This document shows positions 48,709 through 58,696 of a stretch of 64,000 nt of DNA, piece by piece. Source of the DNA: Chloroflexota bacterium. GTDB taxonomy: Bacteria > Chloroflexota > UBA6077 > JACCZL01. Position numbers and translations under genes: made by a program. The stretch is from positions 75,486 to 139,485 of the forward strand of contig JAUJPG010000002.1 in the NCBI GenBank assembly GCA_030447245.1. The letters run 5' to 3'. The notes below the pieces were generated by a model, which searched no databases, was not told where the DNA came from, and was given only the letters and a program-made list of their open reading frames with translations. Every line of letters begins with the position of its first letter. Position 1 is the first letter of the stretch.

Positions 48709-49872
48709 TCAGGCCGCCGCCTTGACCCGCTCGTAGACCTGAACGGTTTGCTCGGCGACCTGACGCCAGGAGAAGTTCCGTGACCGTTCCCGGGCGCGGC
48801 TGCCCAGCGCCGCCCGCTGCCTCTGATCGGAGAGCAGCTCGCCGATCGCTTCGGTGATCGCCGGCTCGCTGTACGGGTCGATGAGCACGCCGGCGTCGCC
48901 GACTACCTCGGGGAGGGCCGACAGCCGCGAGGCGATGACCGGTGCACCGCAGGCCATCGCTTCGAGCACCGGCATGCCGAACCCTTCGTAGAGCGATGGG
49001 AACACAAAGACGGTTGCTCCGCTATACAGTGGAGCCTTGTCCTGCTCGCGGATCTGACCAGTGAAGATGATCTGTTCGCCCAGGGCCAGCTCACGGACCA
49101 GCGGACGCGGATCGGGATACAGCGGGTGACCAAGCATGTGTAATCGCCCGGCGATGACGAGCTGGTACTCCGCCCGCAATCGCGCCGGAAGCGCCGCGTA
49201 CGCGCGGATGATCCGTTGGACGTTCTTGCGCAGGTCGAATCCGCCGAAGTACAGGATGTACTTGCGGCCGATGTTGTAGCGCTCACGGACTGCTGAGAGC
49301 AGCCAGGAGTCAGTGATCGGGTAGTAGCCGGGGTGGACCGCGTTGCCGATCACCGAGATCTTGTTGGCGGGGATCCCCAGCGTCTGGACGATGTCACGGC
49401 GAGAGCATTCCGAAACTGCAATGATCGCGTCCGCGCGCTTGGATGTGAAGGAGACAAGCTCGTTGTAGGCGCGGCTCGTCTCGCGTCGGCGGTACTCCTC
49501 GAGCACCAGCGGGATCACGTCGTGGATCGTGACCACAGTTGGATACGTGCGGGCAATTGGCGCGGCGAAGTACGGGCAGTGCAACAAGTCGACCCGCTCC
49601 TTGCGGGCAGCTACGACCAGCCCGACCTGCTCCCACCATAGCTTCTCGACGTTTTCGCCGAGCCGGGCCATCTTGGTCCAGACTTCGACGCTGCGGAAAC
49701 GGTCTGACAGGTTGGGAAAACGGACAGGGTACGCGCGGCGAAAGCGCGGGCTGAGCAGAACGTACGCGTTCCGCTTGTCGTATGCGTCGAGGCCTTCGAG
49801 CAGGTGGTACAGGTGTTGGCCGGAGCCGGTGGCCGGCTTTTGGAGGAAGAGCGCGTTGACGCCAATACGCAC
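48709..49872 (-). CDS. Glycosyltransferase family 4 protein
   Basis: VVTIHDVIPLVLEEYRRRE; FVFPSLYEGFGMPVLEAMACGAPVIASRLSALPEVVGDAGVLIDPY. Confidence 0.93.
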   Translation of the reverse strand: MRIGVNALFLQKPATGSGQHLYHLLEGLDAYDKRNAYVLLSPRFRRAYPVRFPNLSDRFRSVEVWTKMARLGENVEKLWWEQVGLVVAARKERVDLLHCPYFAAPIARTYPTVVTIHDVIPLVLEEYRRRETSRAYNELVSFTSKRADAIIAVSECSRRDIVQTLGIPANKISVIGNAVHPGYYPITDSWLLSAVRERYNIGRKYILYFGGFDLRKNVQRIIRAYAALPARLRAEYQLVIAGRLHMLGHPLYPDPRPLVRELALGEQIIFTGQIREQDKAPLYSGATVFVFPSLYEGFGMPVLEAMACGAPVIASRLSALPEVVGDAGVLIDPYSEPAITEAIGELLSDQRQRAALGSRARERSRNFSWRQVAEQTVQVYERVKAAA

Positions 49873-49941
49873 CTGAGCATTCTACCCCAACGCAAGAGGC
49901 GCTTCTCCTACAGGAAAGGACACGCGCGGCGGCGCCTCGCC

Positions 49942-51378
49942 TCACCGTCCGGCGTGGACGGTGTGGAGCTTGACAAAGTTGGTGTGTACGCCCGGCCGGA
50001 ACGGCAAAGAGCCGAGGACGACGATCAGACTGCCATTCTGCACTCTCTGACGATCCAGGAGAATTCGCTCCATCTCTTCGATGAGCATCTCGCTGCTGGA
50101 CGTCAGGTGCCGAAAGAGCGGGGCCACCCCCCACCAGAGAGCGAGCCGTCGGTAGGTCCGCTCGTCGGGAGTGAAGGCGTAGATCGGGAAGCGCGGGCGA
50201 TCTTGCGAGAGCAGCTCCGCCGTTCGGCCGGTCCGCGTGAACGCCGCGACCGCCGAGACGTCGAGCGCCTCGCCGAGCGCCCGCGCGGCGTGGCTGATCG
50301 CGTGCGCGTGGGTCATCCGCCCGCGCTCCCGCCGTTGCTCGTCGATCGGGCTGCGCTCGCCTGCCGCCTCCGCGCGGACGACCACGCGGTGCATCATCTC
50401 GACAGCCTGGAGCGGAAACGCACCCGCGGCAGTCTCGGCGGACAGCATCACGGCATCTGTGCCGTCCCAGACTGAGTTGGCGACGTCCGACGCCTCGGCG
50501 CGCGTGGGGGTGGGCTCCACAACCATTGACTCGAGCATCTGCGTCGCGGTGATGACTGGGATGCCGCGCTGATTGGCACGCCGGATGATCGTCTTCTGGA
50601 GTGGCGGAACCTCTTCGGGCGCCAGTTCAACACCGAGGTCGCCGCGCGCCACCATCACCGCGTCGCTCGACGCCAGGATCGCGTCGAGCCGCTCGACCGC
50701 CTGTGGCTTCTCGAGCTTGGCAATCAGTGGCAGCGGAGTGGAGTGCTGCGCTATGAACGCGCGCGTCACATGCAGGTCGTTTGGGTCGCGGACGAAGCTG
50801 AGCGCCACGAAATCGACCCCGAGCTGAATCCCGAACACCAGGTCTTGCTTGTCCTTCTCGGTCAGGGCTGCCGCGGATACCGTCACGCCGGGCAGGTTGA
50901 TCCCCTTGTGCTCGCCGAGCGGGCCACCATCGTCCACGCGGGCTCGGACTTCGTGCTCGCCGCGGTCGAGGACTGTGAGCCGGATTCGGCCGTCGTTCAG
51001 CAGCAGGGTGTCCCCGGGACGGCAATCGCCGGGCAAACCCTGGTAGGTAGTTGAGACTCGCTCGGCCGTCCCAACGATCGGGTCTGTCGTGATGCACAGC
51101 TCTGCGCCGCGCCGCAGCTCGACCGTGCGACCCCCCCTTAACCTGCCGGTGCGAATCTTCGGGCCCTGGAGGTCCTGCATGATCGCGATCGGCCGGCCCA
51201 GCGTCTCGGCCGTGGCGCGCACCCGCTGCACCCGTTCGGCATGCTGTTCGTGGGTGCCATGCGAGAAGTTGAGGCGGACGACGTCCACCCCGGCCCGAAG
51301 CAACGCCTCGAGCATGTCCGGCGGATCGGTGGCCGGCCCCAGGGTGGCCACAATCTTGACGCGTCGGCCGACGCTCAT
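49942..51378 (-). CDS. pyk: Pyruvate kinase
   Basis: KIVATLGPATD, RLNFSHGTHEQH, MVARGDLGVELAPEEVPPLQKTIIRRAN, VITATQMLESM. Confidence 0.97.
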   Translation of the reverse strand: MSVGRRVKIVATLGPATDPPDMLEALLRAGVDVVRLNFSHGTHEQHAERVQRVRATAETLGRPIAIMQDLQGPKIRTGRLRGGRTVELRRGAELCITTDPIVGTAERVSTTYQGLPGDCRPGDTLLLNDGRIRLTVLDRGEHEVRARVDDGGPLGEHKGINLPGVTVSAAALTEKDKQDLVFGIQLGVDFVALSFVRDPNDLHVTRAFIAQHSTPLPLIAKLEKPQAVERLDAILASSDAVMVARGDLGVELAPEEVPPLQKTIIRRANQRGIPVITATQMLESMVVEPTPTRAEASDVANSVWDGTDAVMLSAETAAGAFPLQAVEMMHRVVVRAEAAGERSPIDEQRRERGRMTHAHAISHAARALGEALDVSAVAAFTRTGRTAELLSQDRPRFPIYAFTPDERTYRRLALWWGVAPLFRHLTSSSEMLIEEMERILLDRQRVQNGSLIVVLGSLPFRPGVHTNFVKLHTVHAGR

Positions 51379-51446
51379 GAGACCCTCGCGCGGCGGGATT
51401 TACCGCTCCAAGTATACGTTCGCTCAGCTCGGGTACGATCCCGACT

Positions 51447-52586
51447 ATGCCGGTCGATCGCGCGCGACGTGTTGGCTGGTTCCTGCCTGGCCCCCTTGAC
51501 CAGCTCACGGGCGGGTACCTCTACGACGCTCGGATGGTCGGCGGCCTCCGTGCTCGCGGCTGGATTGTTGACGTGATTGACCTTGGAGTGCGTCGCTGGC
51601 CGATTGACCCCATTGGCGCGGCGCGGCTGGAGCGTGCCATGGCTTCCGAGGAACACCAGATCCTCGTCATAGACGAGCTGGCGCATCCGGCGATGGGCGT
51701 GGGGCTGGCGCTCGCGCGGGCGAGGCTGCGCCGGCAGCCGCGCGCCCTGCCGCCGATCCTCGCCCTGGTGCACCATCTCCGTTGCTCGGAGCCCGCGGCA
51801 CCGGCGACTCGACGGTTCGCCTCACTTGTGGAGCGCGCCGCCCTGGCTGGAGTGGACGCGGTCGTTTGCACCAGTGTTACAACGTCGGCGAGCGTGCGAC
51901 AGCTGGTCGGGCGAGGCACCCAGGTCGAGGTCGTGCGGCCAGGCCGCGAGCTGGCCGAGGTGGAGGCCGGGACAGCGGACCCCGCTCCACTTCGCGAGTG
52001 CACTTCGCCACGTCTTCGCGCGCTCACCGTCGGCCACTGGACCCCCCGCAAAGGAATCATCGACGCCGTGCGGGCGGTCGCTCTAGCATCCGAGGAGGTG
52101 GGGCTGGATCTGGTCGGCGAAACCGACCACGATCCAAGCTACGCGCGGCTCGTGTGGGCCGAGATCGACCGACTCGGCCTTGCCGACCGCGTCCGCGTGC
52201 ACGGTTGCGTGCCAGTCGGTCGCCTCGTCGAGCTCTATCGCGGCTCCGACGCGTTGCTGCTGGCCTCATGGCACGAGGGCTACGGAATGGTCCTTGCCGA
52301 AGCAATGATCGCCGGGCTCCCGATCGTCGCGACGCGCGTCGGGGCGGTGCCCGAGGTCGTTCGGCACGGCATGGAGGCCGAGCTGGTGCCGGTTGGCGAC
52401 GTGGCCGCGCTCGCTCGCGCGCTGGATCGGCTGGTGCGTGACCCTGGTGAGCGGCGTCGCCGGTCAAGGTCGGCGCTGGAGCGGGCCGCGAGCCTGCCAA
52501 CCTGGGAGGAGAGCTGCACCAGGTTTGCCGCGCTCCTGGATGGGCTGCTTGCACCCAGTGAGGATCCATCGCGTGACCGACTTTGA
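51447..52586 (+). CDS. Glycosyltransferase family 4 protein
   Basis: RALTVGHWTPRKGIIDAVRAVAL; ALLLASWHEGYGMVLAEAMIAGLPIVATRVGAVPEVV. Confidence 0.9.
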   Translation: MPVDRARRVGWFLPGPLDQLTGGYLYDARMVGGLRARGWIVDVIDLGVRRWPIDPIGAARLERAMASEEHQILVIDELAHPAMGVGLALARARLRRQPRALPPILALVHHLRCSEPAAPATRRFASLVERAALAGVDAVVCTSVTTSASVRQLVGRGTQVEVVRPGRELAEVEAGTADPAPLRECTSPRLRALTVGHWTPRKGIIDAVRAVALASEEVGLDLVGETDHDPSYARLVWAEIDRLGLADRVRVHGCVPVGRLVELYRGSDALLLASWHEGYGMVLAEAMIAGLPIVATRVGAVPEVVRHGMEAELVPVGDVAALARALDRLVRDPGERRRRSRSALERAASLPTWEESCTRFAALLDGLLAPSEDPSRDRL

Positions 52587-53400
52587 GGCAGACTGGCTGG
52601 CTGCCCGAGAGCCGTTCGACGCCGCGGCCCTGGATGACAGGGCGATCGACGCCATCCGAGCGTGGGCGCGTGCGCGGGCTTCCACCGTCCCGGTGACCGT
52701 GGTCGACCTTGGCAGTGGCACTGGAACCGCGCTCCGCCGTGCCGAGCTATGGCTGGAGGGCCGCCCGATGCGTGCATTCGCCGTGGACCATGACGCCAGC
52801 CTTCTCGCCAGCCAGCCGGCCAAAGTCACGTTGGTCTTGGGAGACGTGCTTGGGATGGTTGCCCAGAGCGGCGGCCCGGCGGACGGGACCGTCGACCTGG
52901 TGCTCGGGCATGCGCTAGCCGACTTGCTGCCACTCGACCGCCTGGCGGCTCGAGTAGCGGCGTTGCTCCGTACTGGTGGACTTGCCCACCTGGCGCTGAC
53001 CTATGACGGCGTGACGCGATTCTTGCCGGCCGTCGATCCTGCTGTCGAAGCGCTCATCATCGACGCGTATCACCGGCACATGGATCGACCTCGGGCTGTC
53101 GCGTCCACGCATGGCGGCTCGACCGCTGGCCGATTCCTGGTGAGCGAGTTGATCGGGGCCGGCCTTGAGATCGTCAGTGTGGGACCATCCGAGTGGGACG
53201 TCCGTTCAGACAGCGGCGGTCCCGCGGCGGCCGTCTTGACCCGCATGTTGCAGTTCGTCGTCGAGAGCGCGACCGAGGTGGGCGACGTACCGGCGACGCT
53301 GCTGCGTGGCTGGGAGGCCCAGCGACGGGAACACCTGGAGCAGGGACGTCTCGGCCTCCAGGTGCGGCATCTGGACGTGGTCGCGCGCCGGACTGGCTAG
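52573..53400 (+). CDS. Class I SAM-dependent methyltransferase
   Basis: VTVVDLGSGTGTALRRAELWL; overlaps the glycosyltransferase 3' end; GTG start. Confidence 0.75.
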   Translation: MTDFEADWLAAREPFDAAALDDRAIDAIRAWARARASTVPVTVVDLGSGTGTALRRAELWLEGRPMRAFAVDHDASLLASQPAKVTLVLGDVLGMVAQSGGPADGTVDLVLGHALADLLPLDRLAARVAALLRTGGLAHLALTYDGVTRFLPAVDPAVEALIIDAYHRHMDRPRAVASTHGGSTAGRFLVSELIGAGLEIVSVGPSEWDVRSDSGGPAAAVLTRMLQFVVESATEVGDVPATLLRGWEAQRREHLEQGRLGLQVRHLDVVARRTG

Positions 53401-53492
53401 CGCAAGCTTGCGTCACGCCGCCCAACGGCAGCGGCCGGGGCGGTCCAGGTCAGCAGTCCAACTCGGGGTAGCCCTAGCGCCCAGATTACTAG

Positions 53493-53508
53493 TTGCAACT
53501 GCTTGCAA
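53493..53508. promoter_or_regulatory. Candidate metalloregulator operator TTGCAA-CTGC-TTGCAA
   Basis: Palindromic hexamer repeated with 10-bp centre-to-centre spacing ~70 bp upstream of the metal ABC transporter gene. Confidence 0.4.
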
Positions 53509-53576
53509 ATGCCGTGGTCGCCACGGTACATTCAATGGAGGACTGATGCCACCCCGATCATTCTGGAGAGTTTGGA

Positions 53577-54548
53577 ATGCGGTTCTGGCTCGTCGCGGCC
53601 TTGCTCCTGCTGGTTCTGGGTGTGACTGCCGGGCCCAGGGCGCCAACTGAAGCCCGAGACCGTATCAAGGTGGTCACGACGGTTGCGCCGCTTACCAACA
53701 TCGCGCTCAACATCGGTGGCAGCCGGATCGACCTGGTCGGGCTGATCCCGGGTGGCGTCGACTCGCACACCTATGAGACGTCCCCCTCCGATGCACGGGA
53801 GGTGGCCACGGCCGACCTGGTCGTCGTGAATGGACTGGCGCTCGAGGACGCGGTGGTCGAGCTGGCGAGGGCCAACCTGAAGCCGGGCGCGCGGCTGCTC
53901 GAGCTGGGCGAGTACACGATCACCCGCGACCAGTGGGTCTTTGACTTCAGCTTCCCTGAGGAGGAGGGCAGCCCGAACCCGCACATCTGGATGAACCCGC
54001 TATACGCGGCCGGCTACGCCGAGCTGATCCGCGATGACCTCATCGAGATTGATCCCGAAGGGGCGCAGTACTACACGGCCAACACGCTGCACTTCAAGGG
54101 CAGGATCGAAGAGCTCGACCGCGCGATCCTGGCGACGGCGGCGTCGATCCCAGGGCAGAACCGGCGGCTGCTGACCTACCACGATTCGTTCGCCTACTTC
54201 TCGCCTCGGTACGGCTTCAGCGTCATTGGCGCAATCCAGCCCGCGGATTTCTCCGAGCCTTCGGCGCGCGAGGTGGCCACGCTAATCGACCAGGTTCGGG
54301 CGGAGGGCGTGCCAGCGATCTTTGGCTCGGAGGTGTTTCCCAGCCCCGTCCTCGAGCAGATCGCTCGAGAGACTGGCGCCCGCTACTACGACGATCTCCG
54401 CGACGACGATCTGCCAGGGGAAGAAGGTGCGCCAGAACACACCTACGTGGGGATGATGCTCTTCGACGTGCGGCTGATGGCCGAGGCACTCGGCGGCAAC
54501 CCCGCGCCGCTCGCGGGGGTTGATCCGCGAAACACGTTCGAGCCTTGA
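53577..54548 (+). CDS. Metal (Zn/Mn) ABC transporter substrate-binding protein
   Basis: VVTTVAPLTNIALNIGGSRIDLVGLIPGGVDSHTYETSPSDARE; NPHIWMNPLYA; YHDSFAYFSPRYGF. Confidence 0.93.
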   Translation: MRFWLVAALLLLVLGVTAGPRAPTEARDRIKVVTTVAPLTNIALNIGGSRIDLVGLIPGGVDSHTYETSPSDAREVATADLVVVNGLALEDAVVELARANLKPGARLLELGEYTITRDQWVFDFSFPEEEGSPNPHIWMNPLYAAGYAELIRDDLIEIDPEGAQYYTANTLHFKGRIEELDRAILATAASIPGQNRRLLTYHDSFAYFSPRYGFSVIGAIQPADFSEPSAREVATLIDQVRAEGVPAIFGSEVFPSPVLEQIARETGARYYDDLRDDDLPGEEGAPEHTYVGMMLFDVRLMAEALGGNPAPLAGVDPRNTFEP

Positions 54549-55402
54549 CGGCGGCCACAAGCGGTGGGTCAGGTGCCGAGCAGCCGCTCGTCCAGTTCGA
54601 GGATCTCGCCTGCGGGTACGGTGGCCGCGCGGTCCTCGATCGAATCTCGCTGCGGCTGTACGTGGGCCAGTTCGCCGGAATCGTTGGCCCGAGCGGCTCA
54701 GGCAAGACCACGCTCCTGCGGGCGATCCTCGGGCAGGCCGAGGTCTATGGCGGGGCAGTGCGCTTCGTCGACCAACTCCCACCGCGGGGGCGTGGGTCGG
54801 CCCGCCGCCGGCCCGGCCGCGTCGGCTACGTGCCGCAGCTCGAGACAGTCGATTGGACCTTTCCAGTCACCGTTCAGCAGGTCGTGTCGATGGGTCTGGC
54901 GGCCGAGTCCGGACCGTGGCCGTGGCTCGGACGCGAGGACCAGCGACGGCTGGGCGCGCTGCTCGATCGTCTGGGGATTGGCGACTGCGCCAGGCAGCAC
55001 ATCCGCGACCTGTCTGGCGGGCAGCAGCAACGCGCCTTCCTTGCGCGCGCGCTGATCCGCCAGCCCGATCTGCTGCTACTCGACGAGCCGACTTCCGGCG
55101 CCGACATCAAGACTCGCCACGAGATTCTCCACTTGCTGGCCGACCTGAACGCTGAGGGCATCACGGTGTTGCTGACGACGCACGACTTGAACTCGGTCGC
55201 CGCGCATCTGCCCTGGATCATCTGCCTGAATGGGCGGATCGTGGCGCAGGGGAGTCCGGACGACGTGTTTACCTCGGAGATCCTTGGACGGACCTACGGC
55301 GCGGAGATGGTCGTCGTACGCGAAGGCGACCTGATCTTGGTCTCCGATAAGCTCGCGGCCACTCGGAGCACGGAAGCCGCCACGGTCGCTCGCGGCGCCT
55401 GA
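54545..55402 (+). CDS. Metal ABC transporter ATP-binding protein
   Basis: GIVGPSGSGKTTLLRAILG; RDLSGGQQQRAFLARALIRQPDLLLLDEPTSGAD. Confidence 0.95.
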   Translation: MTAATSGGSGAEQPLVQFEDLACGYGGRAVLDRISLRLYVGQFAGIVGPSGSGKTTLLRAILGQAEVYGGAVRFVDQLPPRGRGSARRRPGRVGYVPQLETVDWTFPVTVQQVVSMGLAAESGPWPWLGREDQRRLGALLDRLGIGDCARQHIRDLSGGQQQRAFLARALIRQPDLLLLDEPTSGADIKTRHEILHLLADLNAEGITVLLTTHDLNSVAAHLPWIICLNGRIVAQGSPDDVFTSEILGRTYGAEMVVVREGDLILVSDKLAATRSTEAATVARGA

Positions 55403-56280
55403 TGTTGCTCGAGCCGCTCCGCTACGACTTCTTCGTGCGCGGACTGATTGCCGCCACGCTCGTCGGCGGTTTGTGCGGGCTCGTGGGCGTGTACATCGTG
55501 CTACGACGGATGAGCTACATCGGACATGGGCTCTCGCACGCCGTGTTCGGCGGAGCGGTCACGAGCTACGTCATGCACCTCAACTTCTACGTCGGCGCTG
55601 GGCTCTGGGGCTTCGTCTCGGCGCTGCTGATCCACGCGCTGAGTCGCCGACGCGGGATCGGGGCGGATGCCGCCATCGGGATCATCACGACCGCCAGCTT
55701 CGCCGTAGGCGTGGCGCTGATCAGCCGCTACCGCCGCTTCACCAGGAACTTTGAAGCGTCCCTGTTTGGGAACATCCTCGGCGTCACCGACCAGGATCTG
55801 GCGGTGGTCGTCGCGGTGAGCACTGGCGCGGTCGTGTTGATCTTCTTCCTGTACAAGTCCCTGCTGTTCACCACGTTCGACCCCGAGGTGGCCTCGGTCT
55901 ACGGCGTTCCGAGCGGTCGAGTCGAGGCCCTGTTCGCGCTGCTCCTGGCCGCGACGATCATTGCCTCTATGCAGGTGCTTGGTGTGACGCTGATCGCGGC
56001 GGCGATCGTCATCCCGGCAATCGTCGCCCGCCTGCTGACCGACAGCTTTAGCACGATGCTCTGGCTTTCGACGCTTGTCGGTTCACTGTGCGGGCTGGTG
56101 GGAATCTACTTGAGCTACTTCCTGGACATCTCGTCAGGCGCGACGATCGTGCTCGTGTCGGCGGGCGTGTTCGCCGTGGCCCTCGGTGTGACGACCTTCA
56201 GAGGCCAATCGGGCGGACGCGCCGCGCGCCGAACCATCGCGGCCGGCCGCACGCGGACGACCGCCGGCCCGTTCGACTGA
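55402..56280 (+). CDS. Metal ABC transporter permease (ABC-3 family)
   Basis: LRRMSYIGHGLSHAVFGGAVTSY; VTLIAAAIVIPAIVARLLTDSFS. Confidence 0.93.
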   Translation: MLLEPLRYDFFVRGLIAATLVGGLCGLVGVYIVLRRMSYIGHGLSHAVFGGAVTSYVMHLNFYVGAGLWGFVSALLIHALSRRRGIGADAAIGIITTASFAVGVALISRYRRFTRNFEASLFGNILGVTDQDLAVVVAVSTGAVVLIFFLYKSLLFTTFDPEVASVYGVPSGRVEALFALLLAATIIASMQVLGVTLIAAAIVIPAIVARLLTDSFSTMLWLSTLVGSLCGLVGIYLSYFLDISSGATIVLVSAGVFAVALGVTTFRGQSGGRAARRTIAAGRTRTTAGPFD

Positions 56281-56305
56281 CCGACGACGCGGACCAGGCC
56301 GAGTT

Positions 56306-57106
56306 TCAGGCTGCGCGGTCACGGAGGTGATCGGCCAGCTCGGCGACGCTCGGCAGGACGTGCTCGACGCTAAGCCCCGACTGGCCTAATTCCCGCTCGT
56401 CGGTCACGCCAGACAGGACCAGCAAGGCGTCAAGTCCAGCTGCGTGGGCGGCGCCGACGTCGGCATCCAGGTTGTCGCCCACAAACAGGCAGGCTTCTGG
56501 AGCACAGCCGACGCTGGCGACAGCCTCGTGGACGATCGTCACGGACGGCTTGCCGACGACGACGTCCGGACTTCGACCACTGGCGCGTTCAAGCGCGGCT
56601 ACGAACGCACCAGCGCCAGGGATCGGGCCGTCCCGACCAAGATAGCGGCGATCCAGGTTGACCGCGATGAAGCGCGCGCCGTGGAGCAGCGCACGCATGG
56701 CACTGGTGAGACGTTCGAGGCTGATCTCCGGGTGATAGCCGGCCACGACGTACTCGGGGTTGCTGTCCTCGGTCGGCACCAGGCCCGCCTGCGCTAGCTC
56801 GAAGCGCATGCCATCACTACCGTACACATGGACTCGCGCAGCGGGTCGCTCATGGGCGATCAACTGCGCCGTGGCCGCGAGCGCTGAGAACACTTCCTGG
56901 TCGGTGAGCGGCAGCCCATAACGCCGGAAGCGTTCGGCAACCGCATGGCGGGACAGGCCGGAGTTGTTCGTCACGGCGCGAACGGCCTTGCCGCGCTGCT
57001 TGATAAGGGCGAGCGTTTCGGCGGCGCCGGGAATAGCCGCACCGGGCTTCAGCAATGTCCCGTCCACGTCGAAGAGGTACGCTTCGTAGCTCGCGAGCGT
57101 TCGCAT
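56306..57106 (-). CDS. HAD-IIA family (NagD-like) hydrolase
   Basis: YLFDVDGTLLKPGAAIPGAAETLALIK; VTNNSGLSR; FVGDNLDADVGAAHAAGLDALLVLSGVT. Confidence 0.93.
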   Translation of the reverse strand: MRTLASYEAYLFDVDGTLLKPGAAIPGAAETLALIKQRGKAVRAVTNNSGLSRHAVAERFRRYGLPLTDQEVFSALAATAQLIAHERPAARVHVYGSDGMRFELAQAGLVPTEDSNPEYVVAGYHPEISLERLTSAMRALLHGARFIAVNLDRRYLGRDGPIPGAGAFVAALERASGRSPDVVVGKPSVTIVHEAVASVGCAPEACLFVGDNLDADVGAAHAAGLDALLVLSGVTDERELGQSGLSVEHVLPSVAELADHLRDRAA

Positions 57107-57305
57107 CCTGCCTCGCCTTGGTCATCCAACCCATCATAGCTCCGAATGAACGAGCCGGGAGCGCGAAGAGGAACACTCGCTGCGCGAGAGTCGAGAGCTC
57201 AGCCAGAGCCAGGCCGAGAAGTTCATGGACAGGCACCCGAGGACCCGCGTTTTGCGCCCGTTCTGGTCCAGACCAACTCCGTGCCTGTAGCGGTCCCGGA
57301 CGAGG

Positions 57306-58541
57306 CTAAAGCACCCGGGCTGGGGCGCGAGCGCATAGAGCAAGCAGCGCAAGCAGGCCGAACAATGCCATGCCGACAAACGTAGCTCTGTAGCCGATGA
57401 CCTCAAGCGCAGGACCGACCAGCAGCGGTCCGGCGACCTGAACAGCGTCGGTACTCAGGCGGTACACGCCAATGAGCGTGCCGGTCGATTGGAGCGGCAA
57501 GGTAAAGACGTGGACGGCTCCGGCAACGCCCAGTGCCGAGACCCCGACCCCGAACAGCAGCGTCGCCGCCCACAGCCCGAGTGGCCCAGGCGCGCTCGTG
57601 ATCAAGGCAATCCCCGCCGACGCCAGCACGGCCGATGCCGCGACGACTCGACCGCTCCCGAAACGGTCGGTTGCCCAGCCAGCGGGTCCGATCATCGCGA
57701 GCGCAATAACGGTCTGGGACCCCAGCAGGAGACCGACGGCGGTGGCGTCAAGGCCGCCCGGCCCGGCCGCGTAGAGCGGCAGGGCCAGTTGACTGACCCC
57801 GAAACGGTCGAACGAGGCAATCGCGTTCGGGACCATCACTAGAGTCACTGCGAGCAGGGCGCCGCGACCGAGCGCCTGGCCGGCAGTTGCTCGGTGGCGC
57901 TGCAATGGCGAGGCCTGGCGACTGGGCAGCGCTACGACCAGAGCGGCGAGCCCGGCTACCGCGCAAAACAGGAGCGCGCTGCGCCAGCCGGCTTGACCAG
58001 CCACGAGCCCTCCCACGGCTGGTCCGAGGGCTCCGCCCACACTGATCGCGGTCTGATATACAGCCATCACACCGCCGGCCTGGCCAGTTCGTGATCCGCT
58101 CATCATCTGAGCGAGGACTCCGGCCGGGACTACGGCCAAGCCGATCCCCTGCAGCACACGGCCGAGCACCAGTAGGCCAAATGTCGGAGCGGCCGCGCCG
58201 ATTAAGGACCCGAGGACAAACACGAACGTGCCGCCCAGGACCACCCGTCCAGGCCCGACTCGATCGACGAGCAGACCGGCAGGGAAGCCCGCGAGTAGCC
58301 GCCCGGCCCCAAGGCCCGCCACTACGAGCGAGCCGAGGCCCGCCCCGACCCCGAAGTGCTCCTGCACCTCTGACAGCGCCGGCGACAGAGCCCCGAACCC
58401 GACCGAGACCAGCGCCAACGAGATGAGTGGGCCGCGAATGCTCGATGGCGGGCGGGACCGCTCGTCGTCTCGACACCGGTCACCGCGACCTGGGAGTTTC
58501 TGGCGGGCTTCAGGCGGCCGGGCTGGCCCGTCATTCCGCAT
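57306..58541 (-). CDS. MFS transporter
   Basis: About 12 hydrophobic segments; LLAGFPAGLLVDRVGPGRVVLGG. Confidence 0.9.
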   Translation of the reverse strand: MRNDGPARPPEARQKLPGRGDRCRDDERSRPPSSIRGPLISLALVSVGFGALSPALSEVQEHFGVGAGLGSLVVAGLGAGRLLAGFPAGLLVDRVGPGRVVLGGTFVFVLGSLIGAAAPTFGLLVLGRVLQGIGLAVVPAGVLAQMMSGSRTGQAGGVMAVYQTAISVGGALGPAVGGLVAGQAGWRSALLFCAVAGLAALVVALPSRQASPLQRHRATAGQALGRGALLAVTLVMVPNAIASFDRFGVSQLALPLYAAGPGGLDATAVGLLLGSQTVIALAMIGPAGWATDRFGSGRVVAASAVLASAGIALITSAPGPLGLWAATLLFGVGVSALGVAGAVHVFTLPLQSTGTLIGVYRLSTDAVQVAGPLLVGPALEVIGYRATFVGMALFGLLALLALCARAPARVL

Positions 58542-58696
58542 GGGCCGATCATACAGCCACTCATCGACCGTGGTGCCGCCAAGGCTGACGAGCCTGGCAT
58601 GCGGCGCACCCGTGACTCGGGAGTCGTAGTATTGTGGTCGCTACGAACCCCGAGCGGGCTGTACAGTGGCATGCGAGTCTTACCCGCGGAGGGCCA

